DNA of 64,000 nt, from contig NZ_CP136865.1 in the NCBI RefSeq assembly GCF_045689245.1, positions 3,720,001-3,784,000 of the forward strand, written 5' to 3'. A program made the translations under genes and the position numbers. The notes beneath the pieces are model-generated. The model was not told the origin of the DNA. It worked only from the letters and a program-made list of their open reading frames with translations, and made no database searches. The DNA comes from Congregibacter brevis (GTDB lineage Bacteria; Pseudomonadota; Gammaproteobacteria; Pseudomonadales; Halieaceae). Shown piece after piece: positions 1 through 8,923 of this stretch (its first letter is position 1; every line of letters begins with the position of its first letter).

Positions 1-1023
1 ACCCAGACAGGCATGCAGCATTTGCTCACCCCAGACATCCTGACCTAATCCGGGACCTACAATGACTGCATCAGCCCACTCGAGAAGGGGCATCAATGCG
101 TTTCGATGATCAATAGCGCTCACCATCGCCTCGGGCCGCCTAGCCAGCAAAGCAGGGATATGAGCCTCCCGGGTTGCGACCCGCACAAGACCAACGCCCG
201 TTCGCAGTGCCGCCTCTGCGGCCAAGATGATCGCACCGCCCATACCGTGATCACCGCCAATCACCAGACAACGTCCAAAGTGCCCCTTATGGGCCGAAGG
301 TGAAAGAGGAGGCAGGGATTGCAACTCTGCCTTCAGGCTCAATACTTCAAAAACAGGAGCCACAGCGGCAAAGGCCGCCGTCGGGACGTTCAAGTCATCG
401 CAAAAGCACGCTCCGGCATGCTCCTCGCCGGCCCCGGTGTAGAGTCCGCGTTTGGGGGTGATAAAGCTGATGGTCCAGGATGCTCTTACCGCCGCACCGC
501 AAACAGCACCAGTATCACTGTCTATTCCTGAGGGAACATCCAGAGCGAGCACCGGCGCCGCGCTATCGTTAATCAGATCAATAGCGGCCCTATACGTTGG
601 CCGCACCTCACCAGAAATGCCCGTGCCGAGCATCGCGTCAACGATGACACCCTCATCGGTTAGATTATCTGGAACACATGCTTCGAGCTGGATGCCGGCA
701 GACTCGGCGCGAGCAGCAGCGGCTATCGCATCTTCGCTGCGTGGCACACCATCCACGAGAAAAACGCGCGTTTCTATGCCTCGACCCTTGGCAAGTGCAG
801 CCAGCAAGAGGCCGTCTCCGCCGTTATTTCCCGCCCCGCAAAATACTTGCATTGAAGCGGGAGCTGTAGATTCAGCGTATTGCGCAAGAAAAAAATCGAA
901 AGCAGCCCGCGCTGCACGGGCCATTAGCAGAGGGCCGGGTAAGCCATGAACATCAATCGCTTCGCGATCAACGATTCGACTTTGCTCAGCTGTATACAGA
1001 AAACGCGGCGCCTGGATACTCAT
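1..1023 (-). CDS. nnr: Bifunctional NAD(P)H-hydrate epimerase / ADP-dependent dehydratase, 3' end cut off by the window
   Basis: The minus-strand reading frame is open from the ATG at 1021-1023 to the left edge (341 codons), so the C-terminal part is missing. The N-terminal half is the YjeF epimerase domain, with the motif FCGAGNNGGDGLLLA near residues 60-75 and a DAMLGTG motif further on. The second half begins the ribokinase-like dehydratase domain (GHFGRCLVIGGDHGMGGA, later VGPGLG). The enzyme repairs hydrated NADH and NADPH in the cytoplasm: the epimerase interconverts the R and S forms and the dehydratase restores the cofactor. It is divergent from queG with 89 bp between the two starts. 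In E. coli nnr also lies next to queG, ahead of tsaE and amiB, so those genes may lie to the left. Identification is secure; only the end is unseen. Confidence 0.93.
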   Translation of the reverse strand, partial: MSIQAPRFLYTAEQSRIVDREAIDVHGLPGPLLMARAARAAFDFFLAQYAESTAPASMQVFCGAGNNGGDGLLLAALAKGRGIETRVFLVDGVPRSEDAIAAAARAESAGIQLEACVPDNLTDEGVIVDAMLGTGISGEVRPTYRAAIDLINDSAAPVLALDVPSGIDSDTGAVCGAAVRASWTISFITPKRGLYTGAGEEHAGACFCDDLNVPTAAFAAVAPVFEVLSLKAELQSLPPLSPSAHKGHFGRCLVIGGDHGMGGAIILAAEAALRTGVGLVRVATREAHIPALLARRPEAMVSAIDHRNALMPLLEWADAVIVGPGLGQDVWGEQMLHACLG

Positions 1024-1112
1024 ACAGACCACGCCTCTGGCACAATCGTCACTATGGCTTCAAATCTCATAGCGCAATTATACGGTCAGCGTGTCAAAAG
1101 GGCTGCAAAGCA

Positions 1113-2183
1113 ATGACGGATATTCTGGCCACTTGCGACGGAGGCGCTCTCGTCGAGACGATTCGTGGCTGGGCCGAGGAACTCGGCTTCTCGCAACTTG
1201 GCGTCAGCGACATCGACCTCGCCGATCATGAGGGGCATCTGAAGCGCTGGCTTGAGGCTGGGCACCAAGGTGAGATGCAGTGGATGGGTGACCACGGCAC
1301 GAAGCGCTCTCGCCCCGAAGAACTGGTTCCCGGCACCTGCCGGGTTCTCTCCCTGCGCATGGACTATCTCGGCGACGGCACCGACCCTATGTCCGTTTTG
1401 GAGAACCCGGATAAAGCGTACATCGCGCGCTACACCCTGGGTCGGGACTACCACAAGCTCGTCCGAAAACGACTAGCGCAGCTCGCGAAACGTATCGAGA
1501 GCCACCTTGGACAGGGACTATACCGCGCATTCGTGGACAGTGCTCCGGTCCTGGAGCGAGCGCTTGCCGAGCGCGCTGGCCTTGGCTGGATTGCAAAAAA
1601 CACAATGTTGATCAATCAGGATGCTGGCTCTTGGTTTTTCCTTGGCGAAATTTATACAGACCTTCCCTTAACCGTGGACCCGCCTCAGGACAGCAAACAT
1701 TGCGGAACTTGCCGGGCCTGCCTGGACATTTGCCCGACGGATGCCTTTGTCGGGCCATTTGAATTGGATGCCCGGCGCTGTATTTCTTATCTGACCATCG
1801 AGCACAAAGGCAGCATCGATCCAGAGCTGCGCCCATTGATGGGCAACCGGATCTTCGGCTGTGATGATTGCCAGCTGGTTTGCCCATGGAACAAGTTCGC
1901 GCAAGTTACCGCAGAGCCGGACTTCCAACCCCGTCACGGCTTGGACGACGGAGAATTACTTACGCTGTTTGCCTGGGACGAAGCTACCTGGGCTGCAAAT
2001 ACCGAGGGATCGGCATTGCGAAGAATTGGATATGAGCGCTGGTTGAGAAACCTTGCCATCGCTCTTGGGAATGCGCCGAGTACGCCCGACACTGTTGCAG
2101 GCCTCCGCCAGCGCGCTGATTACCCATCTGAACTTGTACAGGAACATGTGAGCTGGGCTTTGGAGCAACATGGCGCTCTCTAA
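1113..2183 (+). CDS. queG: Epoxyqueuosine reductase QueG
   Basis: A 356-residue iron-sulfur protein that carries out the last step of queuosine synthesis, reducing epoxyqueuosine to queuosine in the anticodon loop of tRNAs; members are cobalamin-dependent. Two ferredoxin-type [4Fe-4S] clusters are visible: CGTCRACLDICPTDAF at about residues 195-210 and GCDDCQLVCPWNKF at about 248-262. The GRDYHKLVRKRL segment and the WIAKNTMLI segment are also family typical. Length fits the family. The ATG at 1113 is preceded by AGGG at a workable distance. It is divergent from nnr, the same pairing as in E. coli. The stop codon overlaps the first copy of a short tandem repeat. Confidence 0.95.
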   Translation: MTDILATCDGGALVETIRGWAEELGFSQLGVSDIDLADHEGHLKRWLEAGHQGEMQWMGDHGTKRSRPEELVPGTCRVLSLRMDYLGDGTDPMSVLENPDKAYIARYTLGRDYHKLVRKRLAQLAKRIESHLGQGLYRAFVDSAPVLERALAERAGLGWIAKNTMLINQDAGSWFFLGEIYTDLPLTVDPPQDSKHCGTCRACLDICPTDAFVGPFELDARRCISYLTIEHKGSIDPELRPLMGNRIFGCDDCQLVCPWNKFAQVTAEPDFQPRHGLDDGELLTLFAWDEATWAANTEGSALRRIGYERWLRNLAIALGNAPSTPDTVAGLRQRADYPSELVQEHVSWALEQHGAL

Positions 2184-2239
2184 GCGACTATGTATAAATG
2201 GCCGTGGATAAGCGACTGTGTATAAGCGACTATGCTTAA
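2181..2239. repeat. Three imperfect copies of a 17-bp repeat between queG and orn
   Basis: The unit TAAGCGACTATGTATAA occurs at 2181-2197, again as TAAGCGACTGTGTATAA at 2209-2225, and as TAAGCGACTATGCTTAA at 2223-2239. The first copy contains the queG stop codon, and copies two and three share three bases. The array sits exactly between two convergent genes. It has no obvious hairpin, so it does not look like a standard terminator. Function unknown. Confidence 0.75.
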
Positions 2240-2243
2240 ACAA

Positions 2244-2798
2244 TTAAGTGTTCGTATCGCAGTTCAAAAAATGCTGCTGATAATGGCGCAGTTCATCGAT
2301 AGAATCTCGAATGTCCTCCAGTGCCAGGTGAACCGCGCGCTTTTGCAAGCCCGCTGCTACGTCTGGCCTCCATCGCTGAGCGAGAACCTTGAGAGTACTC
2401 ACATCAAGATTCCGATAATGAAAGTAGCGCTCCAGTTCTGGGAGGTGCCGCGCCATGAAACGCCGATCCTGGCAGATGCTGTTACCGCACATGGGTGAAG
2501 CGCCCGGTGGCACCCAGGCTTCCAAAAAGTTGATCGTTAAACGGGTCGCCTCGGCCTCATCGATGGAACTTGCTCGCACACGATCACAAAGGCCGGAATT
2601 GCCATGATGAGTCGTATTCCATTCGTCCATGGCATCGAGAGCCGCTTCGGGTTGGTGGATGGCAATCACGGGGCCCTCTGCAAGTGTGTTCAAATCACTA
2701 TCGGTGACAATAGTGGCAATCTCAATCACGCGATCGGCATCGGGATCAAGACCAGTCATTTCCATGTCTACCCAGATGAAATTACGCTCGTCGACCAT
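2244..2798 (-). CDS. orn: Oligoribonuclease (DEDDh 3'-5' exoribonuclease)
   Basis: A 184-residue cytoplasmic exonuclease that degrades two- to five-nucleotide RNA fragments, including pGpG from cyclic-di-GMP turnover. The DEDDh exonuclease signature is visible: WVDMEMTGLD near the N-terminus, the NSICQDRRFMARHLPELE segment, and a late DIRDSIDELRHY segment carrying the terminal Asp. The reading frame extends upstream to a TTG, but the ATG at 2796-2798 (MVDERNFIW) has an AAGGG ribosome site about 8 bases away and gives a length close to E. coli Orn (181), so I chose it. It is divergent from rsgA with 77 bp between the starts, the E. coli arrangement. Confidence 0.96.
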   Translation of the reverse strand: MVDERNFIWVDMEMTGLDPDADRVIEIATIVTDSDLNTLAEGPVIAIHQPEAALDAMDEWNTTHHGNSGLCDRVRASSIDEAEATRLTINFLEAWVPPGASPMCGNSICQDRRFMARHLPELERYFHYRNLDVSTLKVLAQRWRPDVAAGLQKRAVHLALEDIRDSIDELRHYQQHFLNCDTNT

Positions 2799-2875
2799 GT
2801 CTATTTCCCTTTCCAAGAGGCGAAGAAGTTTAGCACGCGCTCGACAGTCTCCCGGCTGGCACCAATAATGCAGCC

Positions 2876-3895
2876 GTGAGTAAACGGAAACTTAATCGCC
2901 GCCAGAACTGGCGCATTGAACGCAAGCAGCAAGAGCGTGCTGATCGCGCGGAGCGCGCTGGCGCGCTCGGTGACGAAGCCCTCGCTGGGGGACAACTTGG
3001 CACAGAGCAGAAAGGCCGTGTCATCGCCCGCTACGGGACCCAAGCCGACGTAGAGGCTACAGACTGTGAAGTCCATCGCTGCCATCTGCGCATGAACCTG
3101 GGATCAGTAGTAGCTGGAGACCAGGTCATTTTCTGCGCGGGTGAAGAAACAGGGGTGGTGGTCGCCCGGGAAGAGCGCACTACAGAGCTTCGGCGTCCTG
3201 ACAAGTTTGGCAAGCTTCGCAGCGTCGCTGCCAACATAGACCGCGTCATCATCGTCATAGCGCCCTACCCCGAGCCCCACGGAGGCCTGGTAGATCGCTA
3301 TCTCGTAGCGACCGAAAACCTCGGCGCCGAAGCCGTGATTCTGCTCAATAAAGCAGATCTGCTGGAAGACCCTTACCTCGAGGAGTCCATAGACATACTC
3401 TTGGAACCCTATGCTCCGCTGGGTTACACAACGATCCGGGCTCAAGGTAAGTTTGGCGCGATCGACGAGCTCACAAAACTTTTAGCTGGGCACACAAGTA
3501 TCCTTGTAGGCCAGTCTGGCGTTGGTAAAACCACCCTCGTTAATGCGCTCCTCCCCGACGCGCAGCAGCGCGTATCAGAACTGTCCCCTGACAAGCAAAA
3601 GGGACGTCACACCACCACCACAGCGCGCCTATTCGACGTTCCCGGGGGCGGAGCATTAATCGACTCCCCAGGAATTAGGGAGTTTGGCTTGTGGCACATG
3701 ACGCGTGATGAGGTTGAAGAAGGATTTCGAGAGTTTCGTGATTGTATTGGCCACTGTCGCTTCCGCGACTGCCAACACCAGAGCGAGCCAGGCTGCGCGC
3801 TCACCGAGGCGATCGAAACCGGCGCCATCCACCCCGCGCGATTGGATAGCTATCGAAGAATCATCGCGTCGCTGGATCAGCCTCTGCAGGGATAA
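2876..3895 (+). CDS. rsgA: Ribosome small-subunit assembly GTPase RsgA
   Basis: A 339-residue circularly permuted GTPase that checks late maturation of the 30S subunit. Order of parts: a basic N-terminal tail (KRKLNRRQNWRIERKQQERA), an OB fold at about residues 40-115, then the permuted G domain with the G4 motif NKADLL before the P-loop GQSGVGKTTLVN and the G3 segment DSPGIREFGL. A C-terminal zinc-binding domain follows, with C-x5-C-x4-C-x6-C-type spacing in DCIGHCRFRDCQHQSEPGC. The start is GTG at 2876. It faces psd, its E. coli neighbour, across 46 bp. No oddities. Confidence 0.96.
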   Translation: MSKRKLNRRQNWRIERKQQERADRAERAGALGDEALAGGQLGTEQKGRVIARYGTQADVEATDCEVHRCHLRMNLGSVVAGDQVIFCAGEETGVVVAREERTTELRRPDKFGKLRSVAANIDRVIIVIAPYPEPHGGLVDRYLVATENLGAEAVILLNKADLLEDPYLEESIDILLEPYAPLGYTTIRAQGKFGAIDELTKLLAGHTSILVGQSGVGKTTLVNALLPDAQQRVSELSPDKQKGRHTTTTARLFDVPGGGALIDSPGIREFGLWHMTRDEVEEGFREFRDCIGHCRFRDCQHQSEPGCALTEAIETGAIHPARLDSYRRIIASLDQPLQG

Positions 3896-3941
3896 CCGCG
3901 GTGCAATCTTCGAGCTGGGAGTCCCGATTGTGCGAACCCAC

Positions 3942-4784
3942 TTATGCCGACAGCTGCTGACCCATTCGCACGGCAGCACCCGCCACACAGTCTTCGTTCC
4001 AGGCCGCCACTCCCTTTGGAAACAGCAAAATCACCGTAGAACCAAGCAAAAAACGTCCCATTTCACTGCCGCGATCCAGTAAAACTGGCGATGGCGTTAC
4101 GGCATGATCCCAGCGCTCAACCTTTCTGCGCTGTGGCGCCACCTGCCCCGCCCATACGGTCTCGATGCCGGCAACAATCATCGCACCCACTAATACCATG
4201 GCCATGGGTCCCCGAGGTGTATCGAAGTAGCTGATATGCCGCTCGTTTCGAGCGAAGAGGCCATCGACCCCGGCTGCGGTAGTGCCGTTCACCGAAAACA
4301 GATCTCCCGGAACATAGCTGCTGGCTTGCAGTTGGCCGTCCAGAGGCATGTGCACTCGATGATAGTCCTTCGGGGAGAGATAGATCGTCGCGAAGCTGCC
4401 ACCGGTAAACTGCTCGACGCGAGCCCGGTCTCCAGCAAGCAATGCCTCCAATGAGAAGCTTCGACCTTTAGCCTGCAAAATACGTTGGCCATCAATGTCG
4501 CCGATCTCACTAATCGCGCCATCTGCCGGGCAAGCTATGCCGCTGCTGCACAGCGGTCGCACGCCGGGTTTTAAGGCACGAGTAAAAAAGGCATTAAAGC
4601 TCTCGTAAGCCTCAGGAAATGGCCTTTCAGCTTCCTCCAGATCGACAGCATAGTGTTTGGCAAACGCGCCGATAACGCGATCTTTTAACCAGCGAGGGCC
4701 CTTAGCAGCGGCAAGGCGACCAACGAGTCTGGACAGCGCGTGCTGGGGCAGCAAGCGCTGAAGCAAGATAAAGAGAGTGTCCAC
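3942..4784 (-). CDS. psd: Phosphatidylserine decarboxylase proenzyme
   Basis: A 280-residue inner-membrane-associated, pyruvoyl-dependent enzyme that makes phosphatidylethanolamine from phosphatidylserine. The proenzyme cuts itself at the LGST motif, seen here as FLLGSTVILLF near residue 250; the Ser becomes the pyruvoyl group of the alpha chain. The catalytic His/Asp regions PADGAIS and YHRVHMPLDG are present. The N-terminus aligns with E. coli Psd from the first residue, which supports the GTG start at 4782-4784, although its ribosome site is weak. A set of three phased short repeats lies just upstream. Confidence 0.95.
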   Translation of the reverse strand: MDTLFILLQRLLPQHALSRLVGRLAAAKGPRWLKDRVIGAFAKHYAVDLEEAERPFPEAYESFNAFFTRALKPGVRPLCSSGIACPADGAISEIGDIDGQRILQAKGRSFSLEALLAGDRARVEQFTGGSFATIYLSPKDYHRVHMPLDGQLQASSYVPGDLFSVNGTTAAGVDGLFARNERHISYFDTPRGPMAMVLVGAMIVAGIETVWAGQVAPQRRKVERWDHAVTPSPVLLDRGSEMGRFLLGSTVILLFPKGVAAWNEDCVAGAAVRMGQQLSA

Positions 4785-4809
4785 GACGAGTTACAAATAC
4801 TCCACAGCA

Positions 4810-4849
4810 GTCTACAACGTGTCTACAACCGATTATCAAGTGTCTACAC
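4810..4849. promoter_or_regulatory. Three phased GTCTACAA repeats upstream of psd
   Basis: GTCTACAA occurs at 4810-4817 and 4821-4828, and as GTCTACAC at 4842-4849. The start-to-start distances are 11 and 21 bp, about one and two helical turns, so all three lie on the same face of the DNA. They sit 25-65 bp upstream of the psd start, between psd and the phoH-like gene. The arrangement fits a transcription-factor site, but no known factor is recognised. Confidence 0.4.
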
Positions 4850-4909
4850 GAGATATAAAACATCCAAGTGCATTAAGTCGTCGAGAGCAACGGGATTTGA
4901 GAACCCGGG

Positions 4910-6343
4910 TTAGAGGTTTTCCTCGGCAAAAGCCGCGAGTCGCGATCTAACGATGCCATTCACATGCATGATTCCGGCGTGATCATACCCTTTACTGCGC
5001 TCCACCAGATAGGTAAGACCAGAAGTGAGTGGGGAAATGTACTTGTTGTCGATTTGTGCAAGGTTGCCCAACACCACAATCTTCGAATCTTCCCCAACCC
5101 GGCTTATGACTGACTTTAACTGAAACTGTGTTAGACCCTGCGCTTCGTCGATGATGATGTACGCATTATTAAAGGAGCGGCCGCGCATAAAGTTGAGCGA
5201 CTTAAACTGAATATTGGCTCTCTCCTTTACGTAATCGATGCTACCCGTACAGGACTCGTCGGACCCGTGAAGTATTTCAAGATTGTCGTCGAACGCCGCA
5301 AGCCAAGGCGCCATTTTTTCCTCTTCCGTGCCAGGAAGAAAACCGATGTCTTCGGCGATAGGCGGCGTCGAGCGCGCCACAATCAATTTACTGTAACGCC
5401 CCTCTTCGAGAATAGCGTGCAAGCCGTAAGCCAGCGCAATGAGGGTTTTTCCCGACCCCGCGGGCCCGGTCATGACCGTCATATCGACTTCGCTGTTACC
5501 GATGAGGGACATCGCCATCGCTTGCTCGAGGTTTCTGGGAGACAAGCCCCAGAATTTTCGATTCATCAAGTTGTCCCGACTGTCACAACGCAAATACAGA
5601 TAATCAGCATCGATCCTGTGCACAAAGGCGAGAAAGTCCTGATCATCATGAAGAAACATATTGGGATAGGCGTCGGTCACAGCGTTTCGTGGCACGCGAT
5701 GGAGCGTTATGTTGTCTTCCCGGATCGTGTCGACTTCCTCGATCCCCGCCCAAAAATCGCCCTCTATATGCTGATAGCCTTTGCACAGCAGATCGATGTC
5801 ATCGAGCACGCGATCCCGTCGATAGTCTTCAACATGCAGTAGCCCGGATCCCTTGGCCTTGATGCGCATATTGATGTCTTTGGTAACCAGACACACAAAC
5901 GCGCCTTCGTTCTCGGCCTGAAGCTTCAGCGCAACATTGATAATCCGATTGTCATTTGCCTGATCCTGCGTCCCATCCAGATAGGGAACGTCACTGTCAT
6001 CATTGATTAGTTGGTCGGGGAAAATCGCCAGAGTGCCGCGACTACCTTGCGCATCGGCAGACGGGATTCCCACGCCCTCTTGAATAGCTTGAGGCGACGC
6101 TGAATCGACAATCTTATCGATCATGTTGATCGCGATACGCGCCTCGCGACTCACCGTTTTATCCCGACGGTCCTTAATGTGATCAAGCTCCTCCAGCACG
6201 GTCATGGGTATAACAATGTGGTGCTCGTTGAACGCCGTGACAGCAGTCGGGTCGTGCAAAAGCACGTTGGTATCCAGCACGTAGACTTTTTTGGCCGGTT
6301 CGACGAGCGGGGTCAGGTCGTGCACAACGGAGCTAGATTCCAT
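4910..6343 (-). CDS. PIN-domain PhoH-like ATPase
   Basis: A 477-residue cytoplasmic protein with two domains. The N-terminal PIN nuclease domain starts with VYVLDTNVLLHDP and carries acidic residues in VLEELDHIKD and VTKDINMRIKAKG. The C-terminal PhoH ATPase has Walker A MTGPAGSGKTLIAL at about residues 290-305 and Walker B AYIIIDEAQGLT at about 395. Family members (YlaK/PhoH2 type) are RNA-targeting helicase/RNase proteins, so a role in RNA turnover is likely but inferred. The frame reaches up to 6406, but the ATG at 6341-6343 follows GAGGA at 7 bases and leaves out an unlikely hydrophobic leader. Confidence 0.9.
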   Translation of the reverse strand: MESSSVVHDLTPLVEPAKKVYVLDTNVLLHDPTAVTAFNEHHIVIPMTVLEELDHIKDRRDKTVSREARIAINMIDKIVDSASPQAIQEGVGIPSADAQGSRGTLAIFPDQLINDDSDVPYLDGTQDQANDNRIINVALKLQAENEGAFVCLVTKDINMRIKAKGSGLLHVEDYRRDRVLDDIDLLCKGYQHIEGDFWAGIEEVDTIREDNITLHRVPRNAVTDAYPNMFLHDDQDFLAFVHRIDADYLYLRCDSRDNLMNRKFWGLSPRNLEQAMAMSLIGNSEVDMTVMTGPAGSGKTLIALAYGLHAILEEGRYSKLIVARSTPPIAEDIGFLPGTEEEKMAPWLAAFDDNLEILHGSDESCTGSIDYVKERANIQFKSLNFMRGRSFNNAYIIIDEAQGLTQFQLKSVISRVGEDSKIVVLGNLAQIDNKYISPLTSGLTYLVERSKGYDHAGIMHVNGIVRSRLAAFAEENL

Positions 6344-6894
6344 AAGCAATTCCTCAGAACATACGATCGGGAAGATCAGAAATAGCCCTACCAATCGATA
6401 GGGCAAGTAGCGAACACAAATCAGAGAAAAACAGTAAAAAACTGGGCAACAGGACTAAACCTGGTAAGGAGAAGTGAGTAAACGAACGAGTGAAATTTGC
6501 GAGGAGGACATCTGCTGGAGCGACACTCACTCCTGGCGCTCTGATAGCACCTTCAGTTTCAATGACACCTGAGGCTAAACGCCCGATGCCTTGCTGATCA
6601 CCTTCTAAGGCTGGAAAGATCGCCGCATCCACCTGAAGCAGGAAACATCTCGATTATTAGCGTTCGTCGTAAACACTGTCAACGGGCTTCTCTCGATTTA
6701 CCGATATTTTCCGAATTTATCGCAGGCAAAGTCTGCGCGCGCAGAGCGCAAAGGTGTGAAAGCGACTTCGCAAACCGCGACATCACTAAGATTCGCCACC
6801 AAGGGCCAGTTAAGGCGCTTACAAACTGACAGTCGCAGGCATTTCCGATAGCATAGCGCCCCTAAATAAGATGTAGGTCAACCACAGTTTTCCG
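6344..6894. other. 551-bp intergenic region between the phoH-like gene and rnb
   Basis: The region separates two divergent genes and must hold both promoters. I found no convincing gene. A 92-codon minus-strand frame at 6354-6632 overlaps the start region of the PhoH-like gene and has no recognisable features beyond one hydrophobic stretch. A perfect 12-bp palindrome, CTGCGCGCGCAG, lies at 6733-6744. No clear sigma-70 promoter, riboswitch or tRNA is visible. Confidence 0.5.
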
Positions 6895-8889
6895 ATGTTA
6901 GATCGAGATGCCCTTGCCCAGCTAAAAGGGCTGAAAACCCAAATTGAAGCCGAGAAGGAGCGCATCGAGGCAGTGCTTCGAGGCACTCCTGCGCGCTATG
7001 GTTTTGCGCGCACGGACGACGGGCGCGAGGTTTTTGTACCGCCCGACGAAATGCTGAAGGCCTTTCCAGGAGATCGCGTTCGCGTTTGCATACGACCGGG
7101 CAAAGACAAACGACCTATCGCCGAGATTGAGGGCCTTGTCGAAAGCTCCATCGGCGAGTTCACCGGTCGTTGCGTCAGCAAGGGTAAGGCAATGTTCGTA
7201 GAGCCTGACATCGCGGGAGTTAATCGCTGGCTGTTTTTACCGCCCCAAACGCGCAATGGTGTTAAAGCCGGCGATTACCTGCGCTGCGCGCTTCAGCGTC
7301 ACCCCATCCGAGACGGGAAGCCTCAGGCTAAGGTGCTGGGCACTATCGGCGCCGCGGACGACCCGGGGATTGAAAACGCCTACACCATGGCCAAGTACGG
7401 CCTCCAAAGCGAATGGTCCGATAGCGACAAGGAACATCTTGAAAAGTTAGTCGGTGCTATGACGCCGGAAACTGACAGCCATCGAGAAGATTTTTCTAAT
7501 CTCGCTTTTGTCACGATTGATGCTGCACGCACGCAGGACATTGACGATGCGCTCTACGCTGAGGTCACCAACGACGGCTGGCTTCTTTACGTCGCTATCG
7601 CAGACCCCACCGCTTACATCAACGCAGACTCTCCCTTAAGGGCAACCGTTGCTGAGCGAGCTAGCAGTGCCTATTTCCATGGAGCTGTTGTACCCATGCT
7701 CCCCGAAAGCATCGCGCAACAGCGCTGTGCCCTCGCCGAGAACGAACTACGACCCGCCTTAGTATGTCGTGTAGCCATCGCCGAAGATGGCAGTGTCGGA
7801 GAGTATCGCTTCTTCGAAGCGACAATCCGCTCTCGGGCCAAGCTCTCTTACTTTGCTGTAGACCGCTATCTCGGCGGGCAGGACGAGTCTCTGATTTGTC
7901 ACGCCACGCCCCTAGAGGCGCTCTATCAGGTATCAAGAGCACTCCGCGGTCGAAGAGAAGCCCAGGAATTGGTCATGGAGGATCGTCAGGAGTTTCGCTG
8001 GCTCCTTGATGACCGGGGCCACATTGAGAATATTGAACCCTGCGAAAAACTCAGCTCCCAACGTCTCGTAGAAGAGTGCATGGTTGCGACCAATCGCTGC
8101 GCAGCAATGTTCCTCGCAGAGGCAGGGGCCAACGGCCCCTTCGTGGTGCACGATGGCTTTCGCAGGGATCGCTTGAAGGATCGCGCCAAGTTTCTAGAGC
8201 TTTATGTGCCTGACTCCGAAAGCCTCGATCCGGACTCCCTGGAGGGGTATCGAGACTTATTGCGTCAGCTCGCCAGCAGTGAGCACGAGCTCCCCCTTCG
8301 CAGCATGGTAAATCGCCTGTTGACCCGCGCGCGGCTCTCCAAAAAACCCGGTGCACACATGGGCATGTCTCTGCCCTTGTATACCAATTGCACATCCCCG
8401 CTGCGCAAGTACCTGGATTTTCTAGTGCACCTGCAGATCAAGGCAACGCTTCGAGGTGAAACCGGCACCATTTGTGAACAACCTGAGCTCGATTCCCTCA
8501 GCCAAAAACTGCAGAAGTTGCGCCAAATCAGTAATGAGGCAGAGCGCTGGTTGACTCTGGAGTATCTTCAGCGTCTAGCAAAGAGCACATCTGGCCCCTG
8601 GGCTGCGCAGGTATCTCATATGGGAAACAACGGATTCAGCGTTCGTCTTGATGACAGCGGGCTTGAGGGTTATGTGGATTTGCGTAAGGCTGGCGAAAAA
8701 TTCCACTTCGACAAGTGGACTGCAACTCTAAAGAGCAAGACCCGTCAATTTAGAGTGAACACGCCCGTGCACGTAACGCTCTTGGGCAGCGATGAAGAGA
8801 CGGCGCATCTGCCGTTGTTTAAGCTCGACCCCAACTCGGGTCGAAAGCTGGAGGTTGTAGCAAAGCCCAGCGAGGCGACAGACAACTAA
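6895..8889 (+). CDS. rnb: Exoribonuclease II (RNB family)
   Basis: A 664-residue processive 3'-5' exoribonuclease that degrades single-stranded RNA. Order of domains: a basic helical start, cold-shock-type RNA-binding folds (about 40-190), the catalytic RNB domain (about 195-540), then an S1-like domain near 565-645. The four metal-binding Asp residues are in TIDAARTQDIDDALY at D209, D215, D217 and D218, the same spacing as E. coli RNase II (201, 207, 209, 210). The late RNB motif CTSPLRKYLDFLVH is also present. Length (E. coli 644) and the lack of a Lys-rich tail favour RNase II over RNase R. It faces asnS across a 34-bp gap with no obvious terminator. Confidence 0.88.
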   Translation: MLDRDALAQLKGLKTQIEAEKERIEAVLRGTPARYGFARTDDGREVFVPPDEMLKAFPGDRVRVCIRPGKDKRPIAEIEGLVESSIGEFTGRCVSKGKAMFVEPDIAGVNRWLFLPPQTRNGVKAGDYLRCALQRHPIRDGKPQAKVLGTIGAADDPGIENAYTMAKYGLQSEWSDSDKEHLEKLVGAMTPETDSHREDFSNLAFVTIDAARTQDIDDALYAEVTNDGWLLYVAIADPTAYINADSPLRATVAERASSAYFHGAVVPMLPESIAQQRCALAENELRPALVCRVAIAEDGSVGEYRFFEATIRSRAKLSYFAVDRYLGGQDESLICHATPLEALYQVSRALRGRREAQELVMEDRQEFRWLLDDRGHIENIEPCEKLSSQRLVEECMVATNRCAAMFLAEAGANGPFVVHDGFRRDRLKDRAKFLELYVPDSESLDPDSLEGYRDLLRQLASSEHELPLRSMVNRLLTRARLSKKPGAHMGMSLPLYTNCTSPLRKYLDFLVHLQIKATLRGETGTICEQPELDSLSQKLQKLRQISNEAERWLTLEYLQRLAKSTSGPWAAQVSHMGNNGFSVRLDDSGLEGYVDLRKAGEKFHFDKWTATLKSKTRQFRVNTPVHVTLLGSDEETAHLPLFKLDPNSGRKLEVVAKPSEATDN

Positions 8890-8923
8890 GCCATCCATCG
8901 CCAGCAGCTGGGTAAATCGAAGC

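Noticed and set aside
6354..6632. 92-codon minus-strand frame upstream of the PhoH-like gene
   Set aside because: It overlaps the true leader region of the PhoH-like gene, has no ribosome site and no family pattern; the single hydrophobic stretch is not enough.
6733..6744. CTGCGCGCGCAG as a LexA or regulator box
   Set aside because: Spacing and core do not match LexA, and short GC palindromes are common by chance in this sequence.
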